From Desulfolinea sp050305405 (GTDB taxonomy: Bacteria > Chloroflexota > Anaerolineae > Anaerolineales > Villigracilaceae), in contig JBNLFG010000006.1 of NCBI GenBank assembly GCA_050305405.1, positions 124,001 to 188,000 on the forward strand: a stretch of 64,000 nucleotides of DNA, given 5' to 3'. Shown here in pieces: positions 17,471 through 25,150 of the stretch. The notes under the pieces were generated by a model. The model searched no databases. It had not been told where the DNA came from and was given only the letters and a program-made list of their open reading frames with translations. Every line of letters starts with the position of its first letter. Position 1 is the first letter of the stretch. Position numbers and translations under genes: made by a program.

Positions 17471-17562
17471 GGTGCGTTGCACCAGCCTTTTACCGAAAAA
17501 CCCGTTTAAACGGAAGATGTACAAATTTTGAATTATTCTCGTCAAATCTGGTGCGACGCACC
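17471..17562. repeat. Paired GGTGCG(TT/AC)GCACC palindromes
   Basis: GGTGCGTTGCACC (17471-17483) and GGTGCGACGCACC (17550-17562) lie upstream of the epimerase gene. They may be a repeat or protein-binding sites. Confidence 0.4.
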
Positions 17563-17598
17563 ATCGTAACTAGCAACCTGAAACTTGAGACTTAAACA

Positions 17599-18531
17599 AT
17601 GAACTTTCTCATCACCGGCGCTGCCGGATTTCTCGGCTCTTCGTTAGCCAACCATCTTTCCAAACAGGGACACCAGGTGCGTGGAATTGACGATCTTTCC
17701 ACGGGCAGTCGAGTGGCTCTTTCTCCTGACGTCAACTTTACGCGTGGGGATGTGAACGACCGCCCAAAACTCTGGACTCTGCTTCAGGACGTAGATGTGG
17801 TCTATCATCTCGCGGCGCGGGTTTCTGTGCCCGAGTCGGTGCTTTATCCTCGTGAGTACAACGCTGCCAATGTCGGCGGGACGGTTAGCCTGATGGAAGC
17901 GATGCGTGATGTCGGCGTGCGGCGGGTAGTGATGGCATCTTCGGGCGCAGTTTATGGGGATCTGGGAGCGCAGCCCATCAATGAAAATTCGGTGCCGAAT
18001 CCGCGTTCTCCCTACGCGGTCTCGAAACTGGCAGCGGAGCACTATATCCGCACGATTGGCAGCTTGTGGGGGATTGAAACCGTCAGTTTGCGCATCTTCA
18101 ACGCCTATGGCCCCGGTCAGCGGATGCCGGTTTCACATCCACCAGTTGTGCCGCATTTTATCCATCAGACCTTGCGGAATGGGACGCTCGTAGTCCATAA
18201 CGATGGCGAACAGACCCGTGACTATGTTTATGTGGATGATGTGGTCAAAGCGTTGACTGCCGCCACCACCGCCCCTGGCTTGGATGGTTTGGTCATCAAT
18301 GTCGGTTCGGGCGTGGAGACAAGTGTCCGCAAACTGGTCGCAGCTGTGACCGAGAGCGTGCCCGGCAAAGCGGAAGTGGTCTATAATCCGCGCGTTTCGG
18401 GTGGTGTATCGCGTATGTGTGCCGATCTGACTCTGGCGAAGAAGAAGTTGAGTTATACGCCGTCGGTCTCGTTGGAAGAAGGGTTGAGATTGACGTTGGA
18501 AAAAGATCCAAGGTTTAAGGTTTCAAGTTAG
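17599..18531 (+). CDS. NAD-dependent sugar epimerase/dehydratase, UDP-glucose 4-epimerase-like
   Basis: This 310-residue extended SDR starts MNFLITGAAGFLGSSLA with the GxxGxxG dinucleotide motif. It has a conserved serine region MASSGAVYGD, catalytic YAVSK and the segment RIFNAYGPGQ, as in GalE-like nucleotide-sugar epimerases. It most likely converts UDP- or dTDP-sugars for cell-surface glycans. No glycan cluster is adjacent. The DNA glycosylase gene follows after only 4 bp, so the two probably share a transcript. Confidence 0.88.
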   Translation: MNFLITGAAGFLGSSLANHLSKQGHQVRGIDDLSTGSRVALSPDVNFTRGDVNDRPKLWTLLQDVDVVYHLAARVSVPESVLYPREYNAANVGGTVSLMEAMRDVGVRRVVMASSGAVYGDLGAQPINENSVPNPRSPYAVSKLAAEHYIRTIGSLWGIETVSLRIFNAYGPGQRMPVSHPPVVPHFIHQTLRNGTLVVHNDGEQTRDYVYVDDVVKALTAATTAPGLDGLVINVGSGVETSVRKLVAAVTESVPGKAEVVYNPRVSGGVSRMCADLTLAKKKLSYTPSVSLEEGLRLTLEKDPRFKVSS

Positions 18532-18535
18532 AAGG

Positions 18536-19120
18536 TTGAACGTTTCTACGCAAATTCTCCCTCGTGAATTTTACGACCGCCCCACGTTGATCGTCGCGCG
18601 CGAGTTGCTCGGCGCGGTGCTTGTGCGGGTGGAAGATGATGTTCGGATTTCTGGCAGAATTGTCGAAACGGAAGCATATATCGGGGAGAGCGATCTCGCC
18701 TGTCATGCCAAAGCGGGGAGAACGCCAAGGACAGTGACCATGTACGGGCAGGCCGGCAGCGCCTACGTCTATTTCAATTATGGAATGCACTGGATGCTGA
18801 ATGCGGTCACTGAGCGAGATGGATTCCCGGCAGCGGTGCTGATCCGTGCTATCCAGCCACTCGATGGTGTGGATTTAATCGCATCTCGTCGTGGCAAGCA
18901 GCCAAAATTCAAATGGACGGATGGTCCCGGCAAGCTGGCGCAGGCGTTGAACATCGACAAATCCTTCAACGGCGTGGATTTGTGCCGTAAGGAAAGCGGT
19001 CTGTGGATTGAAGCGGGGGAAAGGATTTCGGACGAAAACGTGACGATTGGCGCACGCGTGGGTTTAAATAGTGTGCCAGAGCCGTGGAAGTCTATGCCCT
19101 GGCGATTTTTAGTCAAATAA
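18536..19120 (+). CDS. 3-methyladenine DNA glycosylase, Mpg/Aag family
   Basis: This 194-residue protein matches the alkyladenine glycosylase family, which removes alkylated purines in base-excision repair. Seen are LPREFYDRPTLIVARELLG, the catalytic glutamate in VETEAYIGESDLACHA, MYGQAGSAYVYFNYGMHWMLN and DGPGKLAQALNI. Length is normal. The start is uncertain: TTG 18536 lies 4 bp after the epimerase stop with GAAGG directly before it, and no ATG sits at the expected place. A palindromic repeat with 11-bp ends follows the gene. Confidence 0.9.
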   Translation: MNVSTQILPREFYDRPTLIVARELLGAVLVRVEDDVRISGRIVETEAYIGESDLACHAKAGRTPRTVTMYGQAGSAYVYFNYGMHWMLNAVTERDGFPAAVLIRAIQPLDGVDLIASRRGKQPKFKWTDGPGKLAQALNIDKSFNGVDLCRKESGLWIEAGERISDENVTIGARVGLNSVPEPWKSMPWRFLVK

Positions 19121-19127
19121 AACACAT

Positions 19128-19212
19128 GTCATTGCGAGAAGGGCTACCTGTGCTTCGCAAGGGTAGACGAGAGCTTCAAGATTGAGACAAAGATTACTTC
19201 GCTCGCAATGAC
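19128..19212. repeat. MITE-like element with 11-bp terminal inverted repeats
   Basis: GTCATTGCGAG (19128-19138) and CTCGCAATGAC (19202-19212) flank 63 bp with no gene. It lies between the glycosylase gene and fabI, and it removes any ATG start of fabI before 19212. Confidence 0.75.
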
Positions 19213-19231
19213 GATTTTATCTGGAGGTATT

Positions 19232-20017
19232 ATGGGTTTACTAGAAGGAAAAACCGCTCTTATTTTTGGGCTTGCCAATAACCGCTCGATTGCATGGGGC
19301 GTCACTGAAGCCTTTGTCCGCGAAGGCGCGACCGTTGGTGTCAGCTATGCCGGTGAAATGTTGAAGCGACGTGTTGATCCGTTGGCAGAATCGGTTGGCT
19401 GTGACTTTGTTGAGCAATGTGATGTGAGCAGCGACGAAGAGATCGAAGCCGTTGCAGCCAAAGCAGCCGAGCGTTTTGGAAAGATCGACATTCTCGTGCA
19501 TTCGATCGGTTTTGCCAACCGTGAAGAGTTAATCGGGCCTTATTACAACACCAGCCGCGCAGGTTTCCATTTGGCGATGGATATTAGCGTCTACTCATTC
19601 GTGGCGTTGGCAAAAGCCTTTCAGCCGCTGATGAATCCGGGCGGAGCGCTGCTGACGATGACCTATCATGGTTCCGTTAAAGTGACTCCGAATTACAACG
19701 TGATGGGTGTCGCCAAGGCCGCTCTTGAAGCATCCACCCGTTATCTGGCGTACGATTTCGGTAAAGACAAAGTCCGTGTAAATGCCATCTCGGCAGGGCC
19801 GATCCGCACGCTGGCTTCGGCGGGCGTGGGCGGTTTCAAAGAGATGTACAAAGCCTTTGAAGAAATGGCACCCCTGCACGAAAACGTGACTATCGAAGAT
19901 GTCGGTAGTGCGGCGGTTTTCCTTAGCTCAAATATGTCCGCACGCACGACGGGCGAAGTTTTTTACGTCGACGCGGGCTACAATATTATGGGCGTGCCGA
20001 GCATGGATAAGGAATAG
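19232..20017 (+). CDS. fabI: Enoyl-[acyl-carrier-protein] reductase (NADH)
   Basis: This 261-residue enzyme does the last reduction of each fatty-acid elongation cycle. FabI hallmarks are the open cofactor motif FGLANNRSIAWG, VHSIGFANREEL, the YNVMGVAK tyrosine-x6-lysine pair, and ISAGPIRTLASAG. Length matches FabI. ATG 19232 has TGGAGG 5-6 nt upstream. The longer frame that begins at 19208 would start inside the repeat and is rejected. It is a single gene with a strong shared terminator. Confidence 0.94.
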   Translation: MGLLEGKTALIFGLANNRSIAWGVTEAFVREGATVGVSYAGEMLKRRVDPLAESVGCDFVEQCDVSSDEEIEAVAAKAAERFGKIDILVHSIGFANREELIGPYYNTSRAGFHLAMDISVYSFVALAKAFQPLMNPGGALLTMTYHGSVKVTPNYNVMGVAKAALEASTRYLAYDFGKDKVRVNAISAGPIRTLASAGVGGFKEMYKAFEEMAPLHENVTIEDVGSAAVFLSSNMSARTTGEVFYVDAGYNIMGVPSMDKE

Positions 20018-20051
20018 GCTCACCGCGAAGTCGCCAAGAAGACAAAGAAAA

Positions 20052-20088
20052 AAAGAAGGGCTGTGGATCAACTCCACAGCCCTTCTTT
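20052..20088. terminator. Bidirectional terminator after fabI
   Basis: A 16-bp perfect stem (AAAGAAGGGCTGTGGA with its complement at 20073-20088) has a TCAAC loop. It lies between convergent genes and has A-rich sequence before it. Confidence 0.9.
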
Positions 20089-20092
20089 GGTT

Positions 20093-20821
20093 TCACTTTA
20101 CTTCAACCCATCTCCCCGTAAAGCCCTCATCCAACTCATAGATCAACCAGCCGCGCGGATGTTGATTCTGGAACCAGCGGTAGGCGAAGACGATCACGTC
20201 ATCCCAGCGCGAGATGGCGTTGATGCGCAAGGTTTCGCCAAAGATGGCGTTTCTTTCTTTGATGACCTCCCCTTTGGGCGTAACGACGATGAAACTATCA
20301 TTGACGACAATATAGAAATGGTCTTCCAGCGCTACTGCGGATGAGCCGTGTCCAGGTAATATGATGTTGATCGGCGCGCCGCCCGCGTTGGGGACGAGTG
20401 TACCTTTGTCGCGTTCGAAGGTCAGTGTTAGGGTGTCGGATTTGAGTATCGTTTTATAGCCGCCTGCATTGCCGTAGTTCAGTGATCCTTTTTCGGTGGG
20501 TGGGACGTCGAGCAAGCCTGCCAGGCGGGCATCCAGTGGAATGGCAGATAATGCGTCCAGCAGGGTTTGTTCCGCGCGTAGTTTTTTGGCAAAGACGGGG
20601 TCATTTTCCGCTGAGCGGAGGCTGGCAATCACATCCCTGAGTATATTCTCCCCAAATATCCGGCGAATATCATCCTGAAAGCGCCCTGCCAGAAAATCGG
20701 CATGGCTGGCGGTACTGGCGCTATCCGTATGTCCGCTGCCCTGTGTGCTGCCGATGACAACCTGAAGATGGTTGATCTGGATGTAGTGGGTGGTTTTGTC
20801 GATCTTCTTTTCCCAGTTCAT
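20093..20821 (-). CDS. Hypothetical protein
   Basis: This protein has about 242 residues from ATG 20821 (MNWEKKIDKTTHY); an ATG 10 codons upstream (20851) is possible. No signal peptide or membrane segment is seen. The N-terminal half has a beta segment with a Ser/Thr/His-rich loop (GSTQGSGHTDSASTASHA) and helices. The C-terminal half is beta-rich with short sheets of hydrophobic strands (HFYIVVNDSFIVVTPKGEV), perhaps a small propeller or sandwich. The family is not recognised. It is alone and convergent with fabI. Confidence 0.6.
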   Translation of the reverse strand: MNWEKKIDKTTHYIQINHLQVVIGSTQGSGHTDSASTASHADFLAGRFQDDIRRIFGENILRDVIASLRSAENDPVFAKKLRAEQTLLDALSAIPLDARLAGLLDVPPTEKGSLNYGNAGGYKTILKSDTLTLTFERDKGTLVPNAGGAPINIILPGHGSSAVALEDHFYIVVNDSFIVVTPKGEVIKERNAIFGETLRINAISRWDDVIVFAYRWFQNQHPRGWLIYELDEGFTGRWVEVK

Positions 20822-20851
20822 GTGGCTATTGTACTGGAAAGCCGAGGGCAT

Positions 20852-21203
20852 CGCACCACTTTCGCCAGAAAAAAATACAAATCTACCCGGAATCTTGGAA
20901 AAAGATTGGAATATTGGCTGCGATTTTCAAAAGAATTCCAATTTTCAGCGTGTATCCTTAAGCCATCAATCAACAACAAAAAATCTGGAGGACGATATGC
21001 CCGAGAAAATCTTATTCATTTTTGTAGCCCCAACTGCCTTTATCCAATAGCAGTTTCTTACTTAAGAAGATGCAAATGTTGGACAGTATAGGAAAAATAT
21101 AAAATCACCCTGGCGTACCTTGCGCCTCTTTTCAATTCTATCTATAATCAGATAATTATTGTCTTATTAATAATGTGAAGCAGATTCCCCATGGAGGGAT
21201 ACT
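20852..21203. other. Intergenic region before FAD oxidoreductase gene
   Basis: It is AT-rich. It holds one very short ORF (20997-21050, 17 codons) behind an excellent GGAGG site, described in the findings, and candidate -10 sequences TATAAT near 21148 and TAATAATG near 21170. Nothing else is supported. Confidence 0.4.
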
Positions 21204-22505
21204 ATGACAAAAGCAAAACAAGTCGCCGTTATCGGCGCAGGACCAGCCGGACTTTACGGCGCGCGCGAACTTGCTCAGGCAGGTGCAAATGTAACCCTTT
21301 TCAATCGTGATATTAAACCCGGGGGGCTTGCCGAATATGGCATCTACCCCGATAAAATCGGCATGAAAAATGGCCTGCGCAAGCAGTTCAAGAAAATTCT
21401 CGAAACCCCCAATCTGCGTTATTTTGGCAATATTAACATCGGTGAAGATGCTGATCTGAGCCTCGCCGATTTGCGCGCAATGGGCTATCAGGCAATTTTT
21501 GTCACCACCGGCGCGCAGGGCACGAAGTGGCTCGGCTTGCCCGGTGAAGACCTGACGGGCGTTTATCACGCCAAAAGTGTGGTCTACCATTACAACCATC
21601 TGCCACCCTTCAGCCAGCAGGATTTCCGTTTTGGGTCGCGCTGTCTCGTTGTTGGGGCAGGCAATGTGATGCTCGATATCACACGCTTCCTGATCCGCGA
21701 AGCCAAAGTGGATGAAGTGACGGCGCTGGTGCGGCGCGGCCCTGCAGAAGTGAAGTTCACCAAAAAGGAATTGGAATATGTCGCAGCGAACATGGATTTG
21801 GGCTTGCTCAATGCCGAGATAGAACGGTGTGCTGAGAATATGCGTTCCGTTAACCAAGACCCCGACGAAGCGAAAGAATTCCTGCTCTCCGCGCTGCCCA
21901 AAGCCCATGAGCGTGTCTCCGATACGAAATTTAGTTTCCGCTTTTTGACCTCCCCGAAAGCGATGCGCGGCGAAGAGGGCTTGCTGACTCACGTCGATGT
22001 GGAAGAAAACCAGCTCATACTTAAAGATGGCGACACCAAGTCGCGCGGCACGGGCAAGATACTTCCGCTCGAAGCGGAGACGATCATCTTCGCCATTGGC
22101 GATAAGGTGGATGAGAGTTTTGGTCTGCCGACCGAATGGAGCGAGTTCATCAAGAATGAGACTCCACGCTTCCCGCAGGATGAGAAGAGTTACGAACTGG
22201 CTGGTTTTGATGATGTTTTCGTGGCGGGTTGGTCGCGTGAAGCATCCAGTGGCTTGGTGGGGTACGCCCGCAAGGATGGCACGAACGGTGCCCACGCGGT
22301 ACTTGCCTATCTCGAGGGGCTGCCCGAGATCAGTTCCGTCGATGGGGCGCTGGATGAGAAACTCGCAAGCCTCAACAAGCCGATCGTCACGAGCGCTGCG
22401 GCACTTCAGCTCTATGAGATCGAAAAAGAAGAGGCCGAGAAGCGCGGCGTGGATGAGTTCAAGTTTGACGATAATGATGAGATGTTGGCTGCGCTGAATA
22501 TTTAG
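21204..22505 (+). CDS. FAD-dependent pyridine nucleotide oxidoreductase (GltD/adrenodoxin-reductase-like)
   Basis: This 433-residue flavoprotein starts with the FAD motif VAVIGAGPAGLYGARELAQAG. It has GGLAEYGIYPDK like GltD and ferredoxin-NADP reductases of the adrenodoxin type, then an NADPH motif VVGAGNVMLDITR and the FAD C-motif DVFVAGWSREASSG. It probably moves electrons between NAD(P)H and a ferredoxin or thioredoxin-like partner. The partner is not in the operon. The start has GGAGGGATACT upstream. The C-terminal acidic tail (about 30 residues) is unusual. An R1 repeat follows. Confidence 0.85.
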   Translation: MTKAKQVAVIGAGPAGLYGARELAQAGANVTLFNRDIKPGGLAEYGIYPDKIGMKNGLRKQFKKILETPNLRYFGNINIGEDADLSLADLRAMGYQAIFVTTGAQGTKWLGLPGEDLTGVYHAKSVVYHYNHLPPFSQQDFRFGSRCLVVGAGNVMLDITRFLIREAKVDEVTALVRRGPAEVKFTKKELEYVAANMDLGLLNAEIERCAENMRSVNQDPDEAKEFLLSALPKAHERVSDTKFSFRFLTSPKAMRGEEGLLTHVDVEENQLILKDGDTKSRGTGKILPLEAETIIFAIGDKVDESFGLPTEWSEFIKNETPRFPQDEKSYELAGFDDVFVAGWSREASSGLVGYARKDGTNGAHAVLAYLEGLPEISSVDGALDEKLASLNKPIVTSAAALQLYEIEKEEAEKRGVDEFKFDDNDEMLAALNI

Positions 22506-22514
22506 CATGACTCC

Positions 22515-22584
22515 GCGAGGAGCACGTTCTTGCGACGACGCGGTCTCATTATCTATGAGATTGCTTCGCGATAAAGCTGCTCGC
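22515..22584. repeat. Repeat family R1, copy 2
   Basis: Arms GCGAGGAGC and GCTGCTCGC enclose CGACGACGCGGTCTCAT and ATGAGATTGCTTCG. It has the same architecture as 17274-17348. Confidence 0.75.
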
Positions 22585-22674
22585 AAATACGTTTCTTTTG
22601 GCGTTGTAAGCCAACTGCAAGGAACTTTTGCAACTTAATCGGGTTGAATCAAGTAAATAATGAAGGAGGTTGAT

Positions 22675-22797
22675 ATGTCTATTCTTGCAGTAATCACGCT
22701 CGTTTTAGTAAGCCCCTTCATGGCGATCAGCCTGCTCCCGACGCTGCGCCGTGAAGAGAGTGACGATGAAGAAAAACTCGTCCGTTGGCGTAAATAA
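22675..22797 (+). CDS. Small single-TM protein, 40 residues
   Basis: A 40-codon ORF starts at ATG 22675 behind a perfect GAAGGAGG. The product has one hydrophobic segment (SILAVITLVLVSPFMAISLL, residues 2-21), then a highly charged tail with RREESDDEEK and ends RWRK. It is followed directly by a strong terminator, which supports a real transcript. Function is unknown; small membrane proteins of this form often regulate larger membrane partners. It lies 170 bp after the oxidoreductase gene with an R1 repeat between them. Confidence 0.65.
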   Translation: MSILAVITLVLVSPFMAISLLPTLRREESDDEEKLVRWRK

Positions 22798-22820
22798 TTG
22801 TCGTATTCTTTTCGTTGAAA

Positions 22821-22847
22821 CTCCCCGTCGATGACGGGGAGTTTTTT
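22821..22847 (+). terminator. Strong terminator
   Basis: CTCCCCGTC and GACGGGGAG pair around GAT, followed by TTTTTTG. It closes the 40-residue gene and marks the left edge of the AT-rich island. Confidence 0.92.
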
Positions 22848-22914
22848 GTTTTGGGTGCTGTATAATTACAATGATATTAGGTTGGAAAAGGAAAGATGTC
22901 CTAATGTTTAGGCT

Positions 22915-24128
22915 AAATAAAGATTATTAAAAAATATTGAGTAGTTTTCTGCCAATATGTGCAGGTCAATAAAAACAGGACAAAAGGCGAATAAAAAAAA
23001 TGGATAAACCTATAGTATTCTTTAGCCATTCATCAAAAGATGAAAAAATTCTAAAAAAACTTAAGAAAGCAATTGATGACAAAACAGGTGAAGCAATCGA
23101 TATATTTTTAAGTAGCGACGGACAAAGCATTCCGTTTGGAACAAATTGGGTATACAAACTTCAAGAAGCACTAGAAAAAACTTCGCTAATGTTCACATTT
23201 GTTTCTCCTAATTCATTACAATCAAATTGGATATATTTTGAATCTGGTTATGTTTCTGCAAAGGACATTGATGTCATCCCGGTAGGAATATCAGGTGTTG
23301 ATCTATCTAAAATAGCAGCTCCTTTATCCCTTTTGCAGGGCTTCAACTTGCACACAAAAACCGCCTTAGGCAACATCATTAGCGTCATAAATAAAACATA
23401 TGACACGAAATTTAAAGGTGAATTCAGTTCTGCAGAGTTTGAAGATATTTTTAATCAAAAATCTTCATGGCTATCATTACATGGCTTACCAATTGACGGT
23501 GTCAGCATGGAAATCGATAGAGCATTGAATGAAAATGAAATTGACTATCTCAAAGAAAAATTAGAAGAGAAGAACCTCAGCTGCGTGATGCGGGAAACAA
23601 TATCTGAAGATTTGACAAAAAAAAATACTGCTTTCTAATGGTCTCAGCGTACAAATTTATATCTTTACAAATCAGGATGAACATAAAGGGGCTACATCTT
23701 TTAGCATTGATAGTTTACTAGCTAAAACACATATATCTATTCTTCAAGAAATACTAGATAAAAGTGATACTGTAATCAATTCCTATACAATAAATTTAAT
23801 ATCTAAATATCAAACTGTCAGAAGTTTCAACAAACAAACAGCTCTAGCACAAAATTCAGGGTTAGATATCACAAAACATCAAAGATTATCTTACAAAGAC
23901 ATTCCCTTCAATCTTTTTCAAACTAAGAATGAAGTTGCTTCTATTTCCGCTAATAAGCTAAAAAATCTCCCTTCATACAATTGGATAGAAAGCGTAATAA
24001 CAGAACTAATAAAAACAAAAAATCTCTTTGTTCCATTATCAGAAGAATTCTAAGAACATACAAAAGTGAGTCTGAATACGTTAGGTCGCTGGCTCAACTC
24101 CTACAGGGCTTAAGATAAATAAAGATTA
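22915..24128. repeat. 12-bp direct repeat flanking the TIR gene
   Basis: AAATAAAGATTA occurs at 22915-22926 and 24117-24128. It could be a target duplication or chance in AT-rich DNA. Confidence 0.3.
23000..24053 (+). pseudogene. TIR-domain protein, frameshifted at an A9 run
   Basis: The N-terminal 160 or so residues form a TIR domain (PIVFFSHSSKDEKILKKL, the BB-loop region SSDGQSIPFGTNW, VSPNSLQSNWIYFESG with putative catalytic E81). TIR domains of bacterial defence cleave NAD or make cyclic-ADP-ribose signals. The frame stops at 23636-23638, just after nine A bases (23617-23625). The +1 frame is open from there to TAA at 24051-24053 and reads ILLSNGLSVQIYIF onward. Removing one A would therefore give a protein of about 350 residues. 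The C-terminal domain is not recognised. Causes could be decay, phase variation, slippage or a sequencing error. Its base composition is far more AT-rich than its neighbours, suggesting transfer. Confidence 0.75.
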
Positions 24129-24257
24129 GCATAAATAAATTCTAAGCTAATGCCGTATAACACCCCGAATTAGGGTATTATGCGGATCGTATATAAGCAG
24201 TTATGCGATCCGGTTAAACACTAGTTGGGTGGCTGATGCTGATTTTGAGAAATTAAC
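24054..24257. other. Cassette junction region with overlapping hairpins (degenerate attC)
   Basis: Two mutually exclusive hairpins share bases: 24153-24185 (CCGTATAA/TTATGCGG) and 24183-24212 (CGGATCGTATA/TATGCGATCCG). The region ends with the core GTTGGGT at 24224-24230. The right core is supported because GTTGGGTGGC is exactly complementary to the start of the next attC. The left half does not match the usual attC pattern. Confidence 0.5.
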
Positions 24258-25144
24258 ATGAAAAAATCAAACAATGATTATCCAATCTTCAAAGTCGAGG
24301 AAGTAGTAGCGTCAAGAGGGCCGGAATTTAAAGAGATTGTTCCTCATATTAGCTCTCGCTATTTCCTTTCAAATCCAAGATTTAAGACATTGGATCAGAT
24401 TTCTTTTCCTCGGCTCATAGATTACATGGGCATTTATGAAGAAGGTACTCGCTGGACTTTAACAATCATTGAAGCTGTAATTAATAACACTACTCAATTT
24501 CTGTTTCTTCCGCTCACAGCGGGAATGCCATCAGGTTTTAGAAACCCTGAATATGGAAATCCAGCTTTCGGAATCGAAACTAATTCAGAGTTCTACGGTA
24601 AAAGGAACTGGCAGGTTTTTGATGCGTTCGCCGATGGCGTATTTATCCGAAAATTATGTAACCTTTTCCTTCCCTGGGATAAAGTGCCAGAAAACCATGT
24701 CAATGCTTATGTTGATATTCACGAAAGCGGTTTAGGCAGTTTTAAATTTCATACCAAAAATAAACTGACAGAGCCATTAGACTTTTATGATGGAGAAGTT
24801 GAACCTATAAAATCTAATTTTGAATTAAACCTTGGTAAATTTAATTTAGTGATTTATCAAACCTTACCAATCCTTGATAACATAAAATTGCTTGAAGAAA
24901 ATCCTTGTGTCGCTGGATGGATTTATTACATAGGCGAGCAAGATTTACAATTACTAATCGGCGTTTTGTGCAAAGCCACAAATGAGTCCCCGTGAATAAG
25001 ATTCTTGAGCTTTAAATGCCACCCAACACGGCGTGCAGCGGACTCGTGGGATTCGCACCGATAAAATTGGTTGGTTCTGGCTGCAAGGATTACCACTATA
25101 ATGAAGTTATCCAAGTCCCACCCACGAGCCGCTAACGCAAACCG
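24225..25144 (+). mobile_element. Integron-type gene cassette 2
   Basis: A 920-bp unit holds one ORF and its attC. The start (GTTGGGTGGC at 24224-24233) is exactly complementary to GCCACCCAAC at 25018-25027, as expected when a circular cassette inserted by recombination between G and TT. Confidence 0.85.
24258..24995 (+). CDS. Cassette-borne hypothetical protein
   Basis: This 245-residue protein starts at ATG 24258, 33 bp inside cassette 2. No signal peptide or membrane segment is seen. It has aromatic-rich segments (NWQVFDAFADGVF, AGWIYYIGEQDLQLLIG) and no recognisable catalytic motif. The family is not recognised. Single-gene cassettes with a short distance between attC and start are the normal layout for integrons. 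The gene ends about 25 bp before its attC. Codon use and AT content differ from the core genes around. Confidence 0.7.
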   Translation: MKKSNNDYPIFKVEEVVASRGPEFKEIVPHISSRYFLSNPRFKTLDQISFPRLIDYMGIYEEGTRWTLTIIEAVINNTTQFLFLPLTAGMPSGFRNPEYGNPAFGIETNSEFYGKRNWQVFDAFADGVFIRKLCNLFLPWDKVPENHVNAYVDIHESGLGSFKFHTKNKLTEPLDFYDGEVEPIKSNFELNLGKFNLVIYQTLPILDNIKLLEENPCVAGWIYYIGEQDLQLLIGVLCKATNESP

Positions 25145-25150
25145 TTGGGC
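25018..25150 (+). repeat. attC site of cassette 2
   Basis: R'' is ACCCAAC (25021-25027) and R' is GTTGGGC (25144-25150). Arms AGCGG (25037-25041) plus CTCGTGGG (25043-25050) pair with 25121-25133, leaving A25042 as the extrahelical base. The 3' end CCGCTAACGCAAACCGTTGGGC is of the classical 59-base-element form. Confidence 0.9.

Larger units (their letters stand above)
17221..17598. other. Intergenic region between divergent genes
   Basis: It holds a dispersed palindromic repeat (17274-17348), a TATAAT at 17405-17410, and two copies of GGTGCGNNGCACC (17471-17483, 17550-17562). The run leading into the epimerase gene (GCAACCTGAAACTTGAGAC) resembles degenerate short repeats seen before other genes here. 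No supported gene is seen. Confidence 0.5.

Noticed and set aside
17420..17509. 29-codon ORF 9 nt after TATAAT at 17405
   Set aside because: Could be leaderless but contains a dispersed GGTGC palindrome and has no other support.
21156..22586. 476-codon antisense ORF, longer than the FAD oxidoreductase gene it overlaps
   Set aside because: It lies opposite a gene with clear FAD and NADPH motifs, has no recognisable domain and arises from codon bias on the other strand.
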